DNA of 64,000 nucleotides from CAWGHZ01 sp963775315 (GTDB lineage Bacteria; Pseudomonadota; Alphaproteobacteria; MPNO01; DASWLB01): NCBI GenBank assembly GCA_963775315.1, contig CAVZIN010000012.1:186001-250000 (forward strand), in the 5' to 3' direction. Made by a program: the position numbers and the translations under genes. Numbering within the stretch: position 1 is the stretch's first letter; the number at the start of each line of letters is the position of its first letter. Below the pieces are notes generated by a model. It did no database searches and was not told the origin of the DNA. It saw only the letters and a program-made list of their open reading frames with translations. Shown in pieces: positions 46,003 to 53,539 of the stretch.

Positions 46003-47160
46003 ATGGCACGCAAGGCCGCGCGCGGAGCGAAGTCCGCCACCCGTAAATCCCGCCCCGCACCTGCCCGCAAGGCACAGGCGGCGCGAAAGCCCGCGGCAAA
46101 GAAGGCTGCTGCGAAAAAGCCCGCCGCCCGCAAGACGCCCGCCAAGGCCGCGCCGCGCAAGGCGCCGGCCCGCGTCCGGGCGCCGCGGCGCTTCGCCATC
46201 GACTGGCACACCCACATCTTCGTGCCCGAGGTGGTGGCGTTCAATCGCGACCATATGGTGGTCAACGGCTTCCGCCCCGCCGAGCCCAACGCCAACCGCG
46301 CCGGCGGCGAGCGGGGCGGCATGACCTGGCAGATGGACATCGACGGCCGGCTCGCGAAGATGGACGAGATGCGCGTCGACGTGCAGGTGATCTCGGCCTC
46401 GCTGGTGCACCAATGCACCTACTGGGCCGAGCCGCAGGAGGCGCTGCGCTACGATCGGCTGTCGAACGACCGCATCGCCGAGTTCTGCGCGCTGCGCCCC
46501 GACCGGTTCGTCGGCATCGCGACGGTGCCGCTGCAATCGCCGGCGCTGGCCGCGGCCGAGCTCGAGCGCGCGGTCGGGCTCGGGCTCAAGGGCGCCAACA
46601 TCTCGTCCAACGTGAACGGGGTAGAGCTCGGCCTCGCCGGGCTCGAGCCGTTCTGGGAGAAGGCCCAGGCGCTGGGCGTACCGGTCTACATCCACCCGCA
46701 CGGCTCGATGGGCGACCGGTTCCAGCGCTACCTTCTGTGGAACTCGATCGGCCAGTCGTTCGAGGAGACGATGGCCATGTTCTCGCTGATCCACGATGGG
46801 GTGATGGACGCCTACCCGAAGCTCAAGGTGGTGTTCGCCCATGGCGGCGGGTTCCTGCCCTACGCGCCGGGCCGGGTCGACCGCAACACGTCGGAGGAGC
46901 GCCTGGCGCGCCTCGGCTCGAAGGCCGTGGACATGGCGTCGACCTATTTCGACCGGTTCTGGTACGACACCTGTCTCTACGACGCGGCCATGCTGGATAC
47001 GCTCGCAGACCGCGTCGGGCCGGAGCGGTTGGTGATGGGCTCGGACTATCCGGTGGGCGAGCTCGACCCCGTCGGGTTCGTCGAAAAGGACCGCGAGCTC
47101 TCGGCCGCCGACAAGCGCGGCGTCCTGGGCGACAATGCGGCGAAGCTGCTGAGGCTCTGA
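46003..47160 (+). CDS. Amidohydrolase (ACMSD-like) with a histone-H1-like basic N-terminal tail
   Basis: A 385-residue protein. Residues 1-62 are almost only Ala, Lys, Arg and Pro (AAKKAAAKKPAARKTPAKAA), like histone H1 or AlgP tails. From about residue 63 an amidohydrolase-2 domain begins: H69-T-H71 in FAIDWHTHIF provides metal ligands, followed by MDEMRVDVQVISASLVHQC, VPVYIHPHGSMGDRF, VFAHGGGFLPYAPGR and GSDYPVGELDP with the terminal Asp. Such enzymes decarboxylate or hydrolyse aromatic acids. A good GGAGGA site precedes the ATG, so the tail is translated. DNA or membrane binding by the tail is inference. Confidence 0.9.
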   Translation: MARKAARGAKSATRKSRPAPARKAQAARKPAAKKAAAKKPAARKTPAKAAPRKAPARVRAPRRFAIDWHTHIFVPEVVAFNRDHMVVNGFRPAEPNANRAGGERGGMTWQMDIDGRLAKMDEMRVDVQVISASLVHQCTYWAEPQEALRYDRLSNDRIAEFCALRPDRFVGIATVPLQSPALAAAELERAVGLGLKGANISSNVNGVELGLAGLEPFWEKAQALGVPVYIHPHGSMGDRFQRYLLWNSIGQSFEETMAMFSLIHDGVMDAYPKLKVVFAHGGGFLPYAPGRVDRNTSEERLARLGSKAVDMASTYFDRFWYDTCLYDAAMLDTLADRVGPERLVMGSDYPVGELDPVGFVEKDRELSAADKRGVLGDNAAKLLRL

Positions 47161-47183
47161 CCGCGAGGCCTGCCCTGCAAACG

Positions 47184-47208
47184 AAAAAGGCCGCTTGCGC
47201 GGCCTTTT
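47184..47208. terminator. Rho-independent terminator between the amidohydrolase and rpsU
   Basis: An AAAAAGGCCGC / GCGGCCTTTT stem with a short loop lies 25 bp after the amidohydrolase stop and 22 bp after the convergent rpsU stop. It ends in T-runs on both strands, so it can serve both genes. Confidence 0.85.
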
Positions 47209-47230
47209 CTCGCAAGGACGACGGCGGAGG

Positions 47231-47434
47231 CTAGTAGCCCTCGCGCTCCATGCGCTTGCGCTCCAGCTTGCGGGCACGGCGGATGGCCTCGGCCTTCTCG
47301 CGGGCGCGGCGCTCCGATGGTTTCTCGTAGGCGCGGCGCATCTTCATCTCGCGGAAAATGCCCTCGCGCTGCATCTTCTTCTTCAGCGCGCGGAGCGCCT
47401 GGTCGACATCGTTTTCGCGGACGTGTACCTGCAC
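47231..47434 (-). CDS. rpsU: 30S ribosomal protein S21
   Basis: A 67-residue basic ribosomal protein. MQVHVRENDVDQALRALKKK at the start and EKPSERRAREKAEAIRRARK are diagnostic. It sits on the small subunit near the 3' end of 16S rRNA and aids mRNA selection. The start is a GTG at 47434. A hairpin lies about 50 bp upstream in the leader. It is convergent with the amidohydrolase gene and shares a terminator with it. Confidence 0.96.
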   Translation of the reverse strand: MQVHVRENDVDQALRALKKKMQREGIFREMKMRRAYEKPSERRAREKAEAIRRARKLERKRMEREGY

Positions 47435-47482
47435 GGGATCTTCAATCTTCTGTTGGCGGATCGTTGCGGCAAATAAACGAAG

Positions 47483-47500
47483 CCCGCGACAAATCGCGGG
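47483..47500. promoter_or_regulatory. Hairpin in the rpsU 5' leader
   Basis: Perfect 7-bp stem CCCGCGA/TCGCGGG with a 4-base loop, about 50 bp before the rpsU start. It could be an upstream terminator or a translational control element. The T-rich stretch that follows on the minus strand is short. Confidence 0.4.
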
Positions 47501-47627
47501 AGGCGCGCCTTATAGCATACCGTCCGGCGGCTGTGAACCCCGCCCGAAACGTTCGCGCGCGGTTTGAGCCGCCGCGCCGCGGACCCTATATTAGCGGGTG
47601 AACCCCGACCCGAACGCCGGAGAGACG

Positions 47628-48191
47628 ATGGCGCTGCTCAAGATCGCCCGCATGGGGCACCCGGTGCTGGTCCAGAAGGCCGCCGCGGTCGACGACCCGA
47701 CCTCCCGCGACATCCGCCGCCTGGTCGAGGACATGATCGAGACGATGGAAGACGCCGAGGGGGTGGGGCTCGCCGCGCCGCAGGTCCATCTCGGTCAGCG
47801 TGTGATGATCTTCCACGCCCCGCCCGGCCGCGCCGCCGATGAGGACCCGCTGTCGGTCGTCCCGCTCACGGCCCTGGTCAATCCGGAGATCGAGCCGCTG
47901 TCGGACGAGCTGGTCGAGGGGTACGAGGGGTGCCTGTCGATTCCCGGACTGACCGGAATCGTGCCGCGCTACGCCCGCATCGGCTATCGCGGCTTCACCC
48001 CGCGCGGCCAGTTGATCGAGCGCGAGGCGACGGGTTTCCACGCCCGGGTGGTCCAGCACGAGCTCGACCATTTGAACGGTGTTCTCTACACCATGCGGAT
48101 GACCGATCTGCGCCTCCTCAGCTTCACCGACGAGCTGCGCCATACCCTCGCCTGCGACAGCGCCGGAGACGAGGCGGAGGAGTCGGAGTGA
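47628..48191 (+). CDS. def: Peptide deformylase
   Basis: A 187-residue metalloenzyme that removes the formyl group from nascent chains. The three motifs are complete: GVGLAAPQV, EGCLSIPG with the metal cysteine, and QHELDHLNG with the HExxH ligands. ATG 47628 was chosen because GGAGAG lies before it and MALLKIARMGHPVL matches the family start. The tail is acidic. COQ9 overlaps its stop (GTGA). Confidence 0.96.
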   Translation: MALLKIARMGHPVLVQKAAAVDDPTSRDIRRLVEDMIETMEDAEGVGLAAPQVHLGQRVMIFHAPPGRAADEDPLSVVPLTALVNPEIEPLSDELVEGYEGCLSIPGLTGIVPRYARIGYRGFTPRGQLIEREATGFHARVVQHELDHLNGVLYTMRMTDLRLLSFTDELRHTLACDSAGDEAEESE

Positions 48192-48838
48192 CCCGCTCCG
48201 ACCCCGAGCTCGCCGCCATCCGCGAGGAGATGCTGCCCGAGATATTGCGCCACGTGGTGTTCGACGGCTGGTCGCCCCGGGCGCTCGACGCTGGTGCGCG
48301 GGCCCTCGGTATCGACGCCGCCACGTTGCGCCGCGCCTATCCGGCCGGGGTCGCCGGCGCCGTCACGCAATTCTCCGACTGGGCCGACGCCCAGATGCTC
48401 ATCGCCCTGGGCGACGCGCCGGCCGGCCTTCGCACCCACAAGCGGGTCGCGTACGCCATCCGGGCGCGGCTCTCGGCTCTTGCCCCGCATCGCGAGGCGG
48501 TGCGCCGCCTCGCCGCCTGGTCGGCCCTGCCCGGCCATCACGTGGTGGCGCTCAGAGCCCTCGCACGCACGGTCGACGCGATCTGGCGCGGCATCGGAGA
48601 CCGCAGCAGCGATTTCGGCTGGTACACCAAGCGCGCCTCGCTCGGCGCGGTGTACGGCGCGACGGTGCTTTACTGGCTCGAGGACCGGTCGGCAGGCACG
48701 GTCGAGACGTGGGATTTTCTCGACCGGCGGCTCGCCGATCTCGGCCGCGTGCCGTCGCTCCGCGGCCGCGCCCGCGCCATGGCAGGGCGCATGCCCAACC
48801 CGCTGCGCGCGGCGCGCACCGTCCGCACCTTCCGGTAG
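48188..48838 (+). CDS. COQ9 family ubiquinone biosynthesis accessory protein
   Basis: A 216-residue protein of the TetR-like helical COQ9 fold. Seen: AIREEMLPEILRHVVFDGWSPRALDAGARALG at the N-terminus, which resembles a helix-turn-helix, then VDAIWRGIGDRSSDFGWYTKRASLGAVYGATVLYWLEDRS and TWDFLDRRLADL, which are highly typical. In eukaryotes COQ9 binds lipids and helps COQ7 hydroxylation in ubiquinone synthesis; alphaproteobacteria have the homologue. GTG start overlapping def. Convergent with purE. Confidence 0.94.
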   Translation: MTRSDPELAAIREEMLPEILRHVVFDGWSPRALDAGARALGIDAATLRRAYPAGVAGAVTQFSDWADAQMLIALGDAPAGLRTHKRVAYAIRARLSALAPHREAVRRLAAWSALPGHHVVALRALARTVDAIWRGIGDRSSDFGWYTKRASLGAVYGATVLYWLEDRSAGTVETWDFLDRRLADLGRVPSLRGRARAMAGRMPNPLRAARTVRTFR

Positions 48839-48875
48839 AAGGCTTTTCCGCTGGCGCGGGAATCGTACCCGCGCG

Positions 48876-49412
48876 CTATATCGGCAGCTCGGCCACCTTC
48901 TCCGACTGCGTCTTGCGGAATGCGTCGAGCGTCTTCGCCGCCTTCGCGTCGTTGAGCGCCAGCAGCGTCACCGCGAAGATGGCGGCGTTCACCGCGCCCG
49001 ACCGACCGACGGCAAAGGTCGCGACCGGCACGCCCGCCGGCATCTGCACCATCGACAGCACCGCGTCGAGCCCGCCGAGCGCCGCCCCGCCGCACGGCAC
49101 GCCGAGCACCGGCAAAGGCGTCAGCGCGGCGACCACCCCGGGCAGCGCCGCCGCCATGCCGGCGCCGGCGATGATCGCTTTCAGCCCTCGGCCGCGCGCG
49201 GTCCGCGCGTATTCGGCCACCAGGTCGGGATTTCGGTGCGCCGACAGGGCCTTGGCCTCCCACGGCACGCCCAGGGATTTCAGTGTGTCGGCGGCGTGGC
49301 GCATGACCTCCCAGTCCGAGGCCGAGCCCATCAGGATGCCCACCACCGGCGTCTCGCCGGCTGCGGTCTGCGACGCTTTGCCGGCCCGGCGGGCGGGCGC
49401 CTTGCGTGCCAT
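48876..49412 (-). CDS. purE: N5-carboxyaminoimidazole ribonucleotide mutase PurE
   Basis: A 178-residue class I PurE. It moves the carboxyl group of N5-CAIR to give CAIR in purine synthesis. Seen: VVGILMGSASDWEVMRHAADTL, ALSAHRNPDLVAEYA with the catalytic SAHR, AIIAGAGMAAALPGVVAALTPLPVLGVPCG, and SMVQMPAGVPVATFAVG. The first 20 residues are an extra basic Ala/Arg/Lys-rich tail. purK, which normally follows purE, is absent: the next gene downstream is convergent COQ9. Confidence 0.96.
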   Translation of the reverse strand: MARKAPARRAGKASQTAAGETPVVGILMGSASDWEVMRHAADTLKSLGVPWEAKALSAHRNPDLVAEYARTARGRGLKAIIAGAGMAAALPGVVAALTPLPVLGVPCGGAALGGLDAVLSMVQMPAGVPVATFAVGRSGAVNAAIFAVTLLALNDAKAAKTLDAFRKTQSEKVAELPI

Positions 49413-49567
49413 GTTCGTCCCCCAAATCGCGGAAAGGCGCGCATTATTCCGATGGCGGGCGAAGGGCGCAAGACACCAATGGCCGGCGCCAAAAGTTTTC
49501 GTTAACCATCCCGGGTTAAGGTCGACATAATCCGCGGCGCGACAGGCCGGCCGAGACGAGGCACCCC

Positions 49568-50287
49568 TTGAAGGTCGAAGATACGAGATCCCCGCGTGCC
49601 GGCCAGGCGGTCAAGCCGGAGCGGGCGGCGGACGGAGGCGGCCAGCCGGCGGCGCCCCGCGCGTTCGCCGACACCACTTCGGTCATGGGCATTCCGGAGG
49701 CGGAGCTTACCCCCAAGGTCCGCCAGGCGATCCTCGCCCTGATGGGCGAGGTCGAGCGGCTGCGCCAGGAGCTCGAGCGCACCCAGGCTCGCGTCGGCTA
49801 TCTCGAAAAGTTGGCCGACCAGGACTCGCTCGCGCCCGTCGCCAACCGTCGCGCCTTCGTCCGCGAGCTGACACGGTTCCTCTCGTTCGCCGAACGGTAC
49901 GGCACGCCCTCCAGCCTGATCTATCTCGACGTCGACGGGCTGAAGAAGATCAACGACACGTATGGCCACGCGGCGGGTGACGCCGCTCTTTTGCAGATCG
50001 CCAACACGCTGATCGCCAACGTGCGCCGGTCCGACGTGGTGGCGCGCATGGGCGGCGACGAGTTCGCCGTACTGCTGTCCCATGCCGACGAGAATACGGC
50101 GACCGAGAAGGCGCGCGCCATCGTCGCTACCATCGGCTCCCATCCGCTCGAATGGAGCGGGACCGCGATCCCCCTCTCCCTCGCCTTCGGGGTGCACACT
50201 TTCACCGGCGGCGAAAACACCTCCGAGGCGATCGCCGCCGCCGACCGCAAGATGTACAACCGCAAGCACGGCCTGTCGGACGGGTGA
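49568..50287 (+). CDS. GGDEF diguanylate cyclase
   Basis: A 239-residue protein making cyclic di-GMP. A TTG start at 49568. A disordered first 40 residues are followed by a coiled-coil segment (ILALMGEVERLRQELERTQARVGYLEKLA), then the GGDEF domain from about residue 83: LIYLDVDGLKKINDTYGHAAGDALL-type metal and substrate block, and an intact GGDEF in RMGGDEFAVLL. RRSD exactly five residues before GGDEF gives a product-inhibition I-site. No membrane segments, so cytoplasmic. The next gene overlaps by GTGA, linking it to a PAS protein and further on to PilZ. Confidence 0.94.
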   Translation: MKVEDTRSPRAGQAVKPERAADGGGQPAAPRAFADTTSVMGIPEAELTPKVRQAILALMGEVERLRQELERTQARVGYLEKLADQDSLAPVANRRAFVRELTRFLSFAERYGTPSSLIYLDVDGLKKINDTYGHAAGDAALLQIANTLIANVRRSDVVARMGGDEFAVLLSHADENTATEKARAIVATIGSHPLEWSGTAIPLSLAFGVHTFTGGENTSEAIAAADRKMYNRKHGLSDG

Positions 50288-50895
50288 CACTTGCACGCCG
50301 CGCAGACTGGGGCACGTTAGCAGTGGCGAATCCGATCTTCAGTGCCGGCGACGATCCCACCCGCGACGAGCGGCGCATGACCTCGCGCGTGGCGCGGGAA
50401 TGGATTTCGATGAAACGCGGCCGAGCCTTCCCGTCCATCAACCATCTCAACCCAGCGACGTTTCCAGTGATTTGGGACTGGTGCGCGCTGGTGCGGTCGG
50501 AACCGGGCGACGCGGCGCCGAACGCGGATGCGCTCGAGTTCGAATTCGTAGGCGACAAATTTTTGGCAGACGCGCCGTCCTGCGCGGCGGGCACTCGGCT
50601 TGGTGCGGTGCCGGTCCCCTCGTGCCTCTCAGTTGCCACAGGCCCCATGCCGACGATGTTCGCGCTGGGAACGGCGGTGATTGCCGTGGGGTCGCGGGGC
50701 TGGCGCGAGAGAGGTGTTCTCAGGTTTCGCGTTATTGCCCTTCCATTCGGCGACAGCGCCGGCCGGCTCACCTACGGCTTCGGCGCGTTCAGCCATATGA
50801 TTGCCGCGACGGAGCCGAGCGATGGGCACGAAGCGACCGAAATCCATGCCTTCCGCGACGGCGCATGGGTCGCTATTTCGCCGCGCGCCATGTGA
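50284..50895 (+). CDS. PAS-domain protein (PAS_5/PF07310-like)
   Basis: A 203-residue protein. The GTG at 50284 overlaps the GGDEF stop (GTGA), which decides the start. The domain begins around REWISMKRGRAFPSINHLNPATFPVIWDWCALV and includes ALEFEFVGDKFLADAPSCAAGTRLGAVPVPSCLS and VLRFRVIALPFGDSAGRLTYGFGAFSH. This matches the alphaproteobacterial PAS_5 type that senses unknown ligands and often pairs with c-di-GMP proteins. No output domain of its own; it probably partners with the adjacent diguanylate cyclase. Confidence 0.75.
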   Translation: MTLARRADWGTLAVANPIFSAGDDPTRDERRMTSRVAREWISMKRGRAFPSINHLNPATFPVIWDWCALVRSEPGDAAPNADALEFEFVGDKFLADAPSCAAGTRLGAVPVPSCLSVATGPMPTMFALGTAVIAVGSRGWRERGVLRFRVIALPFGDSAGRLTYGFGAFSHMIAATEPSDGHEATEIHAFRDGAWVAISPRAM

Positions 50896-50998
50896 TACAG
50901 GGTTAAGGGGGTTTTAATAAGTTTCCCCCGTTTATGTATGCGCTTTCCGTATTGCTCATAGGGACCGGCCGCAATCGGAACAGAGGTTGCCCCGGAGC

Positions 50999-52075
50999 AT
51001 GAAGCTCGAATTTCCCTTTCGTGAAACAAATGCCGCGACCAATTCGGCCGCGCGGCGTCGCGCGCACGCGCAATTCAACAAACTTGGACGGCGCGGGGCG
51101 GCGTTTCTCGGCTGCGAGGTTCCGATCCTGTGTGGCGCCATGTCGTGGCTATCCGAGCGGAACCTCGTCGCCGCCGTGTCGGAAGCGGGCGGGTATGGCG
51201 TTCTGGCCGTGGGCGGGATGGCCCCCACCATGCTGGCCGACGAGATCGATGCCACGCGCGTGCTCACGCGGCGGCCGTTCGGCGTCAACCTGGTGACCGT
51301 TCACCCCCAATTCGATGCGCTGATCGAGGTCTGCGCGAACCGCGTGCCCGACCTCGTCGTACTGGGCGGGTCGCTGCCGTCGCGCCGGGCGATCACACAA
51401 CTAAAGTCGGCAGGTATACGGGTAGCGTGCTTCAGTCCCACCCTGGCCGTTGCCCGCCGGCTTTTGCGCATCGGCGTCGATGCTCTAATCATCGAAGGTT
51501 CAGAGGCGGGCGGCCATATCGGGCCGACGGCCACCTCCGTCCTGGCCCAGGAAATTCTGCCTGCGGTGTCCGAGGTGCCGGTCTTCGTTGCTGGCGGCAT
51601 CGGGCGGGGCGAGGCCATTGCGGCCTACCTGCAGTTGGGGGCGGCCGGGTGCCAGCTCGGAACGCTCTTTGCCTGCGCTACGGAGTTGACCGCGCACCCA
51701 AATTTCAAGGCCGCGCTAATCAGAGCGTCCGCGCGCGACGCCGTTGTCTCGCGCGCACTATCCGACATGTTCGACGTCATTCCAGTCCGGGCGCTCGCCA
51801 ACAAAGCGATGGATGAGTTTCTCGTCGCGCAGCGCGAGCTCATCGAAAGCGTTCGCCAGGGAAAGATCGACCGGTCTGGCGCCCAGGCAGCGATCGAGCA
51901 TTTTTGGGCGGGGCGCCTCCGCCGCGCGGTCATCGGCGGCGACATCGAAAACGGCTCGCTGATGGCCGGCCAGAGCGTCGGGATGGTGCAACGCGAACAA
52001 AGCGTCAAGGCGATCATCGACGCGCTAGTCGACCAGGCGGTGGACATGCTTCTCAGCGCTGAAGGCGTGACATGA
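50999..52075 (+). CDS. Nitronate monooxygenase family FMN protein
   Basis: A 358-residue TIM-barrel flavoprotein of the nitronate monooxygenase/FabK group. Seen: GCEVPILCGAMSWLSERNLVAAVSEAGGYGVLAVGG, FGVNLVTVHPQFDALIEVC, GVDALIIEGSEAGGHIGPTATSVLAQEILPAV with the catalytic GGHxG region, PVFVAGGIGRGEAIAAYLQLGAAGCQLGT. These bind FMN and oxidise nitroalkane anions. The start may be an ATG at 50999 or a TTG at 50987 just after AGAGG. It is unusual to find this enzyme between PAS/GGDEF and PilZ genes; it overlaps the PilZ gene by ATGA. Confidence 0.9.
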   Translation: MKLEFPFRETNAATNSAARRRAHAQFNKLGRRGAAFLGCEVPILCGAMSWLSERNLVAAVSEAGGYGVLAVGGMAPTMLADEIDATRVLTRRPFGVNLVTVHPQFDALIEVCANRVPDLVVLGGSLPSRRAITQLKSAGIRVACFSPTLAVARRLLRIGVDALIIEGSEAGGHIGPTATSVLAQEILPAVSEVPVFVAGGIGRGEAIAAYLQLGAAGCQLGTLFACATELTAHPNFKAALIRASARDAVVSRALSDMFDVIPVRALANKAMDEFLVAQRELIESVRQGKIDRSGAQAAIEHFWAGRLRRAVIGGDIENGSLMAGQSVGMVQREQSVKAIIDALVDQAVDMLLSAEGVT

Positions 52076-52353
52076 ACGACCGGGCACGTGATCCACGGGA
52101 ACGGCGCGGCATGCCGCGCTGGAACGTCGACGAGGAAGCGACCCTCAAAGCGCAAGGGAAGCTCTATCTATGCAAGCTCGCCGACATCTCGGCCACTGGA
52201 GTGCGGTTCGAATGCACAGCGGCAATTTCTGTTGGCGACATTGTGGAGCTGCGGCTTCATGGCATCCAGCCGCTCGAGCTCCGTGTCGTCCGGGTCGGGT
52301 CTGATTCCGTCGCCGCCACGTTCGTTGACGGGCCGCACTACCTGTTCCGCTGA
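52072..52353 (+). CDS. PilZ-domain c-di-GMP receptor
   Basis: A 93-residue single PilZ domain. The c-di-GMP signature is partly visible: the N-terminal basic loop RERRGMPRWNV provides the R-x-x-x-R pattern, and D-I-S-A-T-G-V-R-F matches (D/N)-x-S-x-x-G. The rest forms the beta-barrel with GDIVELRLHG. It overlaps the nitronate monooxygenase gene (ATGA). With the diguanylate cyclase two genes upstream, this suggests a local c-di-GMP module. Confidence 0.9.
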   Translation: MNDRARDPRERRGMPRWNVDEEATLKAQGKLYLCKLADISATGVRFECTAAISVGDIVELRLHGIQPLELRVVRVGSDSVAATFVDGPHYLFR

Positions 52354-52417
52354 GCCTCCCGGTCCGCCCGCATCGACCCCTGGTAATGGCGGCGCCTAGC
52401 TGTGCTATAAGGCGAAG

Positions 52418-53443
52418 ATGATCGTCCCGCTGTCGCCCGCGGGCCGGACCGGGGTACAGATGCGCTTGACTTGGCGGAGGCTCGAACGGCTCTACACCGT
52501 CCGCGCTTTGGCCTCCGGCCAGGTGGCGCGTCAGCTTCGTCTCGCGGATGTCCAATGGCACGAGACCGTGCCCATATTCGCGCAGCATGCGCCGGGCCCC
52601 GCCTACCTCGCCGCCAAGCTCGAGCATCTTTCGCGCAACCGGTATGACACGCTTGGTACTGCCCAGTACGCGGCGTGGCTAAGCGGCGAGCGCGTTCTGG
52701 ACCGGTCCAGCGTCATGCTGACCTTTGACGACGGGATGCGCCGATTCCGCGACGTGACGTTCCCCGAGTTGCGTCGGTACGGCTTCCGCTCGGTACTGTT
52801 CATTTGCCCGGGCCTCGTTGACCTCGCCTCGCGACGCGAAAGCAAGCTGGATGCATTCGTCGCTAGCCATATGTTGACCTGGGACGAGATCGCGGAGCTC
52901 CACGAGACGGGGTTGGTGGATATCCAATCGCACGGGATGTGGCACAATGCGGTCCCGCTATCCCGCGCCCCGTCCGGCCAGGCGGCCAAGCCCGGGCGCG
53001 ACCTCTACGAGATTCTCGACCTGCTACCACCCGATGGCCGGATCGAGGCGTTGTTCGATGGCGCTGCGGCCGAGACGGCTGTGCCGCGCTACCCGTCCCA
53101 TCCCTTCTACCAGTGCCGCGGGGGCGACCACGCCGCTGACCTGCGGCGGTCGAAGGCGATGATCGAGCGGCATTTGCCGGGCCACCGCGTCACGGCCTTC
53201 GCATTTCCATGGTGGAATGGTGTCGACAGCGCCGCCCGGATCGCGCGCAGCGAGGGGTATGAGCTGGTATTCCGCGGAATGCGCGGCATGTGGGGCAGCC
53301 AACGACGGACCACCATCGATCCGCTCTGCATCGGGCGCATGAGCTTCGACTGGATCGCTTGCCTGCCGGGCGCCGGCGCCAAGAGCTTCATGACACTGGT
53401 TGGAGAGCTGCGGCGCGGCGAGCACAGCGACGACGTCGCCTGA
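52418..53443 (+). CDS. NodB-type polysaccharide deacetylase
   Basis: A 341-residue protein. The NodB homology motif 1 is TFDDG at 102-106 (VMLTFDDGMRRFRDV), and motif 2 is S-H-x3-H in IQSHGMWHN at about 170-177, giving Asp-His-His metal ligands. The C-terminal half has AFAFPWWNGVDSAARIARSEGYELVFRG. These enzymes remove acetyl groups from N-acetylated sugars in cell-surface polymers. No signal peptide is obvious, so the substrate may be cytoplasmic or lipid-linked. A second methionine at 52460 could also be the start. Confidence 0.88.
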   Translation: MIVPLSPAGRTGVQMRLTWRRLERLYTVRALASGQVARQLRLADVQWHETVPIFAQHAPGPAYLAAKLEHLSRNRYDTLGTAQYAAWLSGERVLDRSSVMLTFDDGMRRFRDVTFPELRRYGFRSVLFICPGLVDLASRRESKLDAFVASHMLTWDEIAELHETGLVDIQSHGMWHNAVPLSRAPSGQAAKPGRDLYEILDLLPPDGRIEALFDGAAAETAVPRYPSHPFYQCRGGDHAADLRRSKAMIERHLPGHRVTAFAFPWWNGVDSAARIARSEGYELVFRGMRGMWGSQRRTTIDPLCIGRMSFDWIACLPGAGAKSFMTLVGELRRGEHSDDVA

Positions 53444-53539
53444 CGTCCGCTCTCTTCGTGCGGCCGGGTTGCGCGACTTGGTTCGCAGGAGGAGAGGTGA
53501 AGACGGCCCCGGCAACGGCTGCGTTGGGAGAACGAACAC

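Noticed and set aside
46003..46190. Basic Lys/Ala segment considered a separate histone-like gene
   Set aside because: There is no stop codon between it and the amidohydrolase domain, and no second ribosome site before the domain.
50900..50935. GGGGG/CCCCC pair after the PAS gene as a terminator
   Set aside because: The stem is only five G-C pairs with a long AT-rich loop and no T-run; too weak to call.
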